Positions 29,375 to 33,598 of a DNA stretch of 33,598 nt are shown piece by piece. Source of the stretch: a virus; IMG/VR virus record IMGVR_UViG_3300032296_001470, positions 1-33,598 of that record, one strand, 5' to 3'. Made by a program: the position numbers and the translations under genes. How positions within the stretch are numbered: the first letter of the stretch is position 1; each line of letters opens with the position of its first letter. Under the pieces are notes generated by a model. It had not been told where the DNA came from, ran no database searches, and saw only the letters and a list, made by a program, of their open reading frames with translations.

Positions 29375-30359
29375 ACTGTTCTATTGATTTTAAAATTTGT
29401 AATACTACTTGTGGCACTATGGCGTTTCCGGCTGCTTTGATTGATTCGTTTCGCCATTTAGAAAAGGTAATTCCGTCCAGTCGGGAGGGAAGCCCATCAT
29501 TTCGAGAACAAATTGGGGATTGAGATGGGAACGTGTCCCAAGTACCTCGTTTATATGACTGCCCAAATCGTCCCCTTTCCAGTTCTCCGTTTTCCAATGC
29601 ATCCGTTCGTCCGATGTTCTCGGTGTCGGCAGCATCCCCATACTCATTGCCCGTGTCAGCGTTACTGAGTGCATACTCCCCTCCTTCACCTGGCTGCTCT
29701 TCATCGTTGCCGTTGCATTGGTCGAGTCCATTGCAGTTGGGGTGGGGAGTAGGCCGTTCATTTTTACTGATGTTGTTAAATCCGTTTGTTTTTTCTTCCC
29801 ATTTTGGTCTCTCCAATAATTTCCCTCCCAAGTCCATCCCTCTTTTGGTTCGTAATCCATTTGCATACAACTTGGCGTAGGCAACAAACCAAACTCTGTC
29901 CCTTCTGTGGGGAGCGTTAACGGCCGCAGCTGGAAGTACATACGGTTGGACTTCGTACCCTTCAGCTTCCAAGTCAGCTTGCACCTCTTCGAAAACCAAC
30001 CCTCCTGACCAATTAACAAGGCCGAGAACATTTTCGCCCACGATCCAACGTGGTTGAATTTCTCTAATTGCTCTAAGCATTTCGGGCCACAAGTGGCGTT
30101 CATCGTCTTTTCCTTTTCGCTTTCCTGCCATTGAGTAAGGCTGGCACGGGAACCCACCTGTGATGATGTCGATTTGTCCTCTGTGAATAGTAAAGTCTGT
30201 TTTTGTGATGTCATTGTAACTGATTGAATTAGGCCAATAATGTTTTAATACTTTTTGTCCGAAAGGATTCCATTCGCAATGGAAAATATTTTCCCATCCC
30301 ATCCATTCGGCTGCTAAATCAAAACCTCCAATTCTGGAAAATAAAGAACCGTGTTTCAT
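29343..30359 (-). CDS. C5 cytosine DNA methyltransferase
   Basis: 338 residues with the ordered motifs of C5 enzymes: I SLFSRIGGFDLAAEWMGW, IV GGFPCQPYS with catalytic Cys72, VI VGENVLGLV (109-115), VIII APHRRDRVWFVA (149-160), then a hydrophilic target-recognition region and the end motifs X as NESIKAAGNAIVPQVV (about 307-322). The N-terminal MKHGSLFS.IGGFDLA and the WNESIKA.GNAIVPQV end are typical of phage enzymes. It methylates phage DNA and may block host restriction. The 4-bp overlap with the DnaA-like gene and the 32-bp overlap with the HTH gene place it in an operon. A second open frame fills most of the gene. Confidence 0.9.
   Translation of the reverse strand: MKHGSLFSRIGGFDLAAEWMGWENIFHCEWNPFGQKVLKHYWPNSISYNDITKTDFTIHRGQIDIITGGFPCQPYSMAGKRKGKDDERHLWPEMLRAIREIQPRWIVGENVLGLVNWSGGLVFEEVQADLEAEGYEVQPYVLPAAAVNAPHRRDRVWFVAYAKLYANGLRTKRGMDLGGKLLERPKWEEKTNGFNNISKNERPTPHPNCNGLDQCNGNDEEQPGEGGEYALSNADTGNEYGDAADTENIGRTDALENGELERGRFGQSYKRGTWDTFPSQSPICSRNDGLPSRLDGITFSKWRNESIKAAGNAIVPQVVLQILKSIEQYDTATKTTTN
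29417..30214 (-). CDS. Nested overlapping ORF in the methyltransferase gene
   Basis: A 265-codon frame that begins at ATG 30214 and lies wholly inside the methyltransferase gene, +1 relative to it. Its protein is not random: LLPTP or MLPTP occurs three times in regular spacing (GLLPTPSCM, GLLPTPTAM and GMLPTPRTSD), there is a CGPKCLEQLEKFNHVGSWAK block and a RCKLTWKLKGTKSNRMYFQL stretch, and the end has LNPQFVLEMMGFPPDWTELP. LPTP repeats plus LNP.FV..MMGFP are features I associate with proteins or domains tied to phage C5 methyltransferases. Whether it is translated is unknown; no ribosome-site logic is apparent. If real, two proteins are read from the same 800 bp. Confidence 0.55.
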   Translation of the reverse strand: MTSQKQTLLFTEDKSTSSQVGSRASLTQWQESEKEKTMNATCGPKCLEQLEKFNHVGSWAKMFSALLIGQEGWFSKRCKLTWKLKGTKSNRMYFQLRPLTLPTEGTEFGLLPTPSCMQMDYEPKEGWTWEGNYWRDQNGKKKQTDLTTSVKMNGLLPTPTAMDSTNATATMKSSQVKEGSMHSVTLTRAMSMGMLPTPRTSDERMHWKTENWKGDDLGSHINEVLGTRSHLNPQFVLEMMGFPPDWTELPFLNGETNQSKQPETP

Positions 30360-30769
30360 TTCTTCTTAAATTTAAAATTAAACGGCGGGATCGGTACATC
30401 GACTTTCGACTGATCCCGGTAAAAAATAATTGTTGAATGATGCACGTTCAAGAACTTTGCCAGTTGCACCGTAGTCACAATGTAATTATTAAGGTACACG
30501 TGACGGACAAAATGAACCCTGCAACGCACATAGATCGGCTTTCCGCAATTCATTTTCCCCTCATCAGGCGTCAATCCGTAAATCTCACAAATGGCCTTAA
30601 ACTCCTCTTTAAGATCGAATGTCTTTTGAGGTGGGGTTTGCTTTATAATAATCTTTTTTTCAACCTTTGCGACGGATTTAATGATTCCACGCAATTCAGT
30701 CAAATGATGCCGGGAAAGTCTTAGATTGTATTTTGAGCAAATTAAATCTGCGGCTTGTAGATAGTTCAT
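30356..30769 (-). CDS. DnaA domain-IV-like DNA-binding protein
   Basis: 137 residues from ATG 30769, the first of which overlaps the previous stop by 4 bp. The first half is helical and Lys-rich (MNYLQAADLICSKYNL and SRHHLTELRGIIKSVAKVEK). The second half reads KEEFKAICEIYGLTP, the CRVHFVRHVYLN helix and VTTVQLAKFLNVHHSTIIFY, where HHSTIIFYRD is like the DnaA signature helix GRDHTTV. DnaA domain IV binds DnaA boxes, so this could steer host or phage origin firing or act as a repressor. It lacks any AAA+ module. The 4-bp overlap with the methyltransferase couples their translation. Confidence 0.65.
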   Translation of the reverse strand: MNYLQAADLICSKYNLRLSRHHLTELRGIIKSVAKVEKKIIIKQTPPQKTFDLKEEFKAICEIYGLTPDEGKMNCGKPIYVRCRVHFVRHVYLNNYIVTTVQLAKFLNVHHSTIIFYRDQSKVDVPIPPFNFKFKKK

Positions 30770-30918
30770 GATAAGTACCCCTCTTTTTGCGCTTGAATAT
30801 AGGCATAACAATCTGATATAGTTCCTGAAAAAACAACTTCATCGTAAACAAATTCATTTTCAAATAAATAACCGGAATAGACGTGCCAAATTCCGTTCGC
30901 TATTGATATTTTATACAT
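30766..30918 (-). CDS. 50-residue small protein
   Basis: A 50-codon gene. It reads MYKISIANGIWHVYSGYLFE, then NEFVYDEVVFSGTISDCYAY and IQAQKEGYLS. This is a plausible small beta-hairpin protein: a strand start with W-H-V-Y-S, then FSGT.SDC.AYI, which I recall in small Bacteroidota phage proteins of unknown role. Its stop and the next gene's start share TCATGA. It begins 22 bp after the T-tract of the structured RNA element upstream. Confidence 0.65.
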   Translation of the reverse strand: MYKISIANGIWHVYSGYLFENEFVYDEVVFSGTISDCYAYIQAQKEGYLS

Positions 30919-30939
30919 GGTATTAAATTTTAGTTAGTT

Positions 30940-31080
30940 AAAAAACCCCCGCAGGTGTAACCCGTTTTTTCCCTCACATCACGGTTATAAAACGTCCTAC
31001 GGGGGTTTAGCCTTCAGATTTACGACCTCTGGCTAATGGTCAAGGATGAACGATTGATTAGCTACTTCATGGTTACCTCC
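30940..31080 (-). ncRNA. Candidate structured RNA with H-type pseudoknot and terminator
   Basis: The 168-bp gap between two small genes has no gene but much structure. On the minus strand TGACC (31042-31038) pairs with GGTCG (31027-31023), while TTAGCC (31036-31031) in its loop pairs with GGCTAA (31012-31007). Spacings are one base, three bases and ten bases, which fits an H-type pseudoknot. It is followed by a ten-base-pair stem CCCCCGTAGG / CCTGCGGGGG (31005-30996 and 30955-30946) with an inner TAACC/GGTTA stem, and then six T (30945-30940). This could be a small RNA, a riboswitch-like leader for the small gene after it, or a highly structured terminator. Confidence 0.5.
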
Positions 31081-31086
31081 TGTTTT

Positions 31087-31344
31087 TTAAATGAATATAG
31101 GATGATTCGGATTTTTGCCGCCCAAATAAGTAAAAATATGATCCTTTACTTTATCATCAATTAGTTCTCTCGACGCCCATTTCGGGAAGTATTCAGCCTC
31201 GAAGTCGTGACTTATCAACTCCCAATCTTCAGGCTCTGATTTTGTTTCCGGAGAAATAAGGAAGGTTGCTGAATACTGAATTGTGACCGATTCATCGAGT
31301 ACCTTGTTGATTAACTCAAATGATGTGTTAAATGTTTTCTTCAT
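31087..31344 (-). CDS. 85-residue hypothetical protein
   Basis: 85 residues: MKKTFNTSFELINKVLDES, a strand VTIQYSATFLISPETKS, an acidic-aromatic stretch WELISHDFEAEYFPKWAS, an RELIDDKVKDHIFTYLGG helix and a short end. It is soluble, and no motif is recognised. Its start overlaps the upstream small membrane gene by 17 bp, linking it to a chain of tiny genes. Confidence 0.6.
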   Translation of the reverse strand: MKKTFNTSFELINKVLDESVTIQYSATFLISPETKSEPEDWELISHDFEAEYFPKWASRELIDDKVKDHIFTYLGGKNPNHPIFI

Positions 31345-31441
31345 GGTCTTTATCGTTTAAGTGCATTAAATAGCCGCAAATAACGGCTGATACTGTTACA
31401 ATGGCTGCCATGCCGATAAGTGAAATTAGGTAATTAGGCAT
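31328..31441 (-). CDS. 37-residue single-pass membrane protein
   Basis: Starting at ATG 31441 this short protein is one membrane helix (LISLIGMAAIVTVSAVICGYL) with a charged end DKDHEENI. The frame further upstream is mostly read through a neighbouring gene. It overlaps the next gene by 17 bp and the upstream gene by 8 bp, a chain that supports translation. Such single-pass peptides may act as holin-like, anti-superinfection or regulatory peptides; none can be chosen. Confidence 0.55.
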   Translation of the reverse strand: MPNYLISLIGMAAIVTVSAVICGYLMHLNDKDHEENI

Positions 31442-31562
31442 TGTACTTTTGTTTTTTGGTTTTATAATTGTGAATGTCTTTTGCGTATCTAACCTCTGAT
31501 CGGTAGATTTTGACAACCCAAATGATTAGCAGAATGGTTAGGAATGTAGGGATTAAAATCAT
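31434..31562 (-). CDS. 42-residue single-pass membrane protein
   Basis: A short gene encoding 42 residues: one membrane helix MILIPTFLTILLIIWVVKIY, then a very basic tail with RYAKDIHN and TKKQKYN. Positive charge after the helix suggests the tail stays in the cytoplasm. It is joined to the upstream gene by ATGA (4-bp overlap) and overlaps the next by 8 bp. A second tiny membrane peptide follows it. Confidence 0.6.
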   Translation of the reverse strand: MILIPTFLTILLIIWVVKIYRSEVRYAKDIHNYKTKKQKYNA

Positions 31563-31783
31563 AAATTTGGTTTTGCAAAGTTAAGTCCGGCATAAAACAA
31601 CCGAAATAAAACAAGTGATTCGAATTCAGACGGGTAAGTTATGGTTACCGCTATGCTTGAATTTAACCGTGAAGGTTCAATATGAAGCACTATTTCTTTA
31701 TTGATCGGGTGTAAGTTTGAAAATTCGTTTTCGATTGCTTCCTTTGCGCCCGGTGGCAGGAATACTGTGTTTGTCTTTTGCAT
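31559..31783 (-). CDS. 74-residue hypothetical protein
   Basis: 74 residues: MQKTNTVFLPPGAKEAIENE, then an HPINKEIVLHIEPSR strand, SSIAVTITYPSEFE and a hydrophobic LVLFRLFYAGLNFAKPN end. The end resembles that of the upstream 69-residue protein (LYAGIDAGRRY), so the two may be distant copies of one small family. The fold is likely alpha/beta. It leads into the tiny membrane genes by a 4-bp overlap. No function known. Confidence 0.55.
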   Translation of the reverse strand: MQKTNTVFLPPGAKEAIENEFSNLHPINKEIVLHIEPSRLNSSIAVTITYPSEFESLVLFRLFYAGLNFAKPNL

Positions 31784-31795
31784 GGTTTTTATTTT

Positions 31796-32005
31796 TTAAA
31801 TTGGTTGAAAGTATCTTCGCCCGGCATCAATTCCTGCATACAGGAAAGCCGCACACAACCTTGGTAATTCAACTTCATTACATTCGATTGTAAAAATGTA
31901 ACAATTGTGAACATTAATGGCTTCAGATTTCGTGAAAGTGAAATTTCTTAATTCTGATTCAACAAGGTCAGCTCTTGATGCTGCAATTCCGATTTTAATT
32001 GTCAT
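31796..32005 (-). CDS. 69-residue hypothetical protein
   Basis: 69 residues: MTIKIGIAASRADLVESELR, FTFTKSEAINVHNCYIFTIE, CNEVELPRLCAAFLYAGI and DAGRRYFQPI. The IGIAASRADLVE start looks like a small alpha/beta nucleotide-binding strand-loop-helix, but there is no proper P-loop. Its end shares F-YAG-[IL] with the protein after it. It lies 12 bp from the 74-residue gene. Confidence 0.55.
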   Translation of the reverse strand: MTIKIGIAASRADLVESELRNFTFTKSEAINVHNCYIFTIECNEVELPRLCAAFLYAGIDAGRRYFQPI

Positions 32006-32023
32006 GGTTTTAAATTTATTGGC

Positions 32024-32086
32024 TTAGAAATTATCTGCAAGGCACATAGCTAAGGCTATTAATAGCCAGATGATTGTTTGTTTCAT
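32024..32086 (-). CDS. 20-residue hydrophobic peptide
   Basis: A minimal open frame for MKQTIIWLLIALAMCLADNF. It has a Lys near the start and a 13-residue hydrophobic stretch, the pattern of a signal-anchor or small membrane peptide. It is placed between the terminator at 32098-32114 and the 69-residue gene, with a start context (AAATTTCAAACCATG) like that of neighbouring genes. At this length chance cannot be excluded. Confidence 0.3.
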   Translation of the reverse strand: MKQTIIWLLIALAMCLADNF

Positions 32087-32097
32087 GGTTTGAAATT

Positions 32098-32114
32098 TAA
32101 GGGGCCGAAGCCCC
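32098..32114 (-). terminator. UUCG tetraloop hairpin after the 66-residue gene
   Basis: On the minus strand GGGGC-TTCG-GCCCC is a perfect five-base-pair stem capped by the very stable C(UUCG)G loop, followed by TTAAATTT. It probably ends or stabilises the message of the gene at 32121-32321. Confidence 0.6.
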
Positions 32115-32120
32115 GTTGGT

Positions 32121-32321
32121 TTAATATTTGTTACAAACTTCTGAAAATAATTTATCCGCTATTTCAGTTGCTTTAAAATATGTATTGGCAAACTCTTCTA
32201 TAAATATGCCACCCTCTTCATCGTAAATTACTACTGAAAAGTTGCCCATAAAAGTTTCATCGATCTCGCAGGTTATGGTGTTGATTGAGTTTACTTTTTT
32301 TGATTTGTAAATTGGTGTCAT
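32121..32321 (-). CDS. 66-residue hypothetical protein
   Basis: 66 residues from ATG 32321, chosen since a good -7 box lies at 32350-32343, 22 bp upstream; the longer frame to 32345 overlaps that box. It reads MTPIYKSKKVNSINTITCEI, a GNFSVVIYDEEGGIFIEEFA beta stretch and a FKATEIADKLFSEVCNK helix. It is a likely small alpha/beta protein. Unknown function; own promoter and hairpin terminator make it a separate unit. Confidence 0.55.
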   Translation of the reverse strand: MTPIYKSKKVNSINTITCEIDETFMGNFSVVIYDEEGGIFIEEFANTYFKATEIADKLFSEVCNKY

Positions 32322-32342
32322 GGCTTTTTGTTTTTGATAAAT

Positions 32343-32350
32343 CAAAGATA
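32343..32350 (-). promoter_or_regulatory. -7 box TATCTTTG for the 66-residue gene
   Basis: TATCTTTG (32350-32343) is identical to the -7 boxes at 11429 and 11729. The transcript would start near 32337, about 16 nt before ATG 32321. No clear TTTG lies 18-21 bp upstream. Confidence 0.45.
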
Positions 32351-32409
32351 GAACAAAAAGATATAAACAGAACAGAAAATAAATTTTTTTCTTTCGTTTC
32401 TTTTTTGTA

Positions 32410-32613
32410 TTACCCCTCTTTTATCTGTTTGAGTAGTTTTCGCTGAGCAGCGTAGATGATTCTAGACGTGTTCTTTTTGACCGTGTTGATGTCGTCTGTT
32501 TCATCCGGATAGGTAGGTTCGCTCTTAATATCAAAGAGCGTTGCAAGTACGGAAAGGCTAGAATCAATTATTTGTAGTAAATCATTTTCGGGTATGATAG
32601 GTTCTTCGCTCAT
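32410..32613 (-). CDS. 67-residue hypothetical protein
   Basis: 67 residues, acidic: MSEEPIIPENDLLQIIDSSL, SVLATLFDIKSEPTYPDETD and a basic helix TVKKNTSRIIYAAQRKLLK at the end. It is probably helical, with no enzyme motif or membrane helix. The 4-bp overlap with the phosphoesterase gene implies coupled translation and maybe related jobs, which cannot be specified. Confidence 0.6.
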   Translation of the reverse strand: MSEEPIIPENDLLQIIDSSLSVLATLFDIKSEPTYPDETDDINTVKKNTSRIIYAAQRKLLKQIKEG

Positions 32614-33590
32614 ATCCTTTTACCTTTTCTGATTCTGAAATTATCAACATGAAAAGTAATGCCGTCGCTATCTAAATGTACAACCGCCGCCCCGTGATTC
32701 CATCTGTTTAAAGGCATATAAGCAGGGTGTAATTCAGATAAGCAACCCATACTCCATGTGGTAGTTATTTCGCCGTTCATGTCAGTTTCTGTGTGGGAAC
32801 TGCTCTGATGATTATGGCCTTGTATAGCGCACACTTTCGCCTTTGTATAAAGTCCTCTTGCAATGTTTACCGGACTGAAAACAGACGGGTATTCGTGGCC
32901 GTGAATGATGTTTAGCTTGTTGGCTTTGATGATCCGCTTATCCGCCACCACATCCATTTTACGATCATGCGCTTTTAGTAAATAGGAAAGTTGAAACTCC
33001 CGAACCCCTAAAAGTTCGGGTGCTTTGTGCATTAAAAAATGCTCGTATCGTTCATCGTGGTTCCCAAGTTTGAAAACTACCTTACCAAACATTTCACAAA
33101 TAATGTCAAGTAACTGATTAGCCGTTTCTAATTCATGAGCAAATGACTTTTTACGTGGATCTTTTAGGAATCTGCTTAATGTATGGAAGTCTAAAAAGTC
33201 ACCATTGATTAGAACAGTATCCACTCCCTGCCTTTTAAATTCATCAAGCGCAACCGTTAACGCTTCAATTGAATGATAAGGCACGTGAACATCTGAAAGA
33301 ATACCTAAAACCTTTGAGCCTTTAATGTAGTAAGGTTCGTATTTCGTTTCATCTGATTCAGGTAATTTGTAAGGGTTGTAAGGTCTGGGTTGTTCCATTA
33401 TCAAAGATTTATCTTTTAAGTATTTTTTATTCCTTGCGCCTGCCTTCCCCTCAATGTACCTTAGTGATGTTCGTGCATCGTCAACGTCTTTAAATGCTGC
33501 TACGTTTTCCTTATACACAACCCGTGCAAGGGTTAGCGTAGGCATATTTGGATACTTCAAACGATATTCCCGTGCAATTTGTGATTTCAT
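32610..33590 (-). CDS. Calcineurin-like metallophosphoesterase
   Basis: 326 residues. The N-terminal 90 residues are Lys/Tyr-rich, with MKSQIAREYRLKYPNMPTLT. The enzyme proper shows the five motifs in order: LGILSDVHVPYH (D-x-H, about residues 95-106), LINGDFLDFH (GDxxD), FKLGNHDERY (GNHD/E), IIHGHEYPSVF (GH) and IQGHNHQSSS (GHxH). These would bind two metals. Phage members of this family may act on phosphate esters in nucleic acids or nucleotides; the substrate is unknown here. The ATG at 33590 lies 8 bp from the window edge, so upstream signals are not visible. It is the first gene of the small-gene group. Confidence 0.85.
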   Translation of the reverse strand: MKSQIAREYRLKYPNMPTLTLARVVYKENVAAFKDVDDARTSLRYIEGKAGARNKKYLKDKSLIMEQPRPYNPYKLPESDETKYEPYYIKGSKVLGILSDVHVPYHSIEALTVALDEFKRQGVDTVLINGDFLDFHTLSRFLKDPRKKSFAHELETANQLLDIICEMFGKVVFKLGNHDERYEHFLMHKAPELLGVREFQLSYLLKAHDRKMDVVADKRIIKANKLNIIHGHEYPSVFSPVNIARGLYTKAKVCAIQGHNHQSSSHTETDMNGEITTTWSMGCLSELHPAYMPLNRWNHGAAVVHLDSDGITFHVDNFRIRKGKRI

Positions 33591-33598
33591 TATGTCAA

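Noticed and set aside
29533-29880. Plus-strand 115-codon frame opposite the methyltransferase
   Set aside because: Ser/Pro/Leu-rich antisense shadow of the two minus-strand frames with no start signal.
1-33598. Circular genome joined at the window ends
   Set aside because: Joining the last base to the first would make the lipoprotein frame run directly into the phosphoesterase ATG without a stop, and no repeat shared by the two ends is seen; a simple circle is not supported, though not excluded.
1-33598. tRNA genes, CRISPR arrays, insertion sequences or integrase
   Set aside because: I saw no cloverleaf-like sequence in the gaps, no regularly spaced long direct repeats, and no transposase or recombinase motifs.

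Overview
The window looks like most of the genome of a tailed, siphovirus-type phage (or prophage) of a Bacteroidota host. The supporting signs are: structural proteins of the kinds seen in Flavobacteriia/Chitinophagia phages; AT-rich leaders with almost no Shine-Dalgarno sequences; and several matches to the Bacteroidota promoter pattern TTTG-N18-21-TAnnTTTG just upstream of genes. I see no tRNA, integrase, transposase, CRISPR array or recognisable lysogeny repressor, so the lifestyle cannot be judged. No endolysin is visible; the lysis region runs off the left edge inside a lipoprotein gene.

Nearly everything is on the minus strand, so read from right to left. Positions 33590-30356 hold early genes: a calcineurin-like phosphoesterase, many tiny and mostly overlapping genes, a candidate structured RNA (31080-30940) and a protein resembling DnaA domain IV. 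A C5 cytosine methyltransferase follows (30359-29343); its gene contains a second long open frame that also looks like a protein. A small HTH-like gene ends this arm. The only plus-strand block, 26311-29130, is a recombination/repair cassette: PD-(D/E)XK nuclease, SSB-like protein with an acidic DDDDAPF tail, SF2 helicase and VRR-NUC nuclease. It diverges from a minus-strand replication operon (26231-23095) ending in an AEP primase/SF3 helicase, whose gene is closed by a strong terminator.

Positions 22790-23094 hold four copies of a 17-bp repeat and a large AT-rich inverted repeat with a smaller palindrome inside; this could be an origin or operator. The late region starts to the left of it: a Cys-rich small protein, a sigma-like factor, a small membrane protein, an LpxA-like acyltransferase, a GT-A glycosyltransferase, then small and large terminase subunits. 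Next come a tail-assembly-chaperone pair apparently joined by a -1 frameshift, an HK97 gp10-like protein, two large tail proteins and the tape measure. Only after these come the head genes: an XkdF-like protease, two promoter-gene-terminator units, a GT-B glycosyltransferase, a scaffold-like protein, the major capsid protein, a probable tail tube, and a portal with extra C-terminal domains. Connector, neck and tail-fibre genes and a lysis/membrane cluster finish the left side. Tail genes before head genes is not the usual siphophage order.

How the parts likely work together (inference): the replication operon and the plus-strand cassette copy and recombine the genome, the methyltransferase shields it from restriction, the sigma-like factor may switch on the late region, and the sugar/acyl-modifying enzymes may alter the host envelope or the virion. 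Family names rest on motifs read by eye, without database searches.
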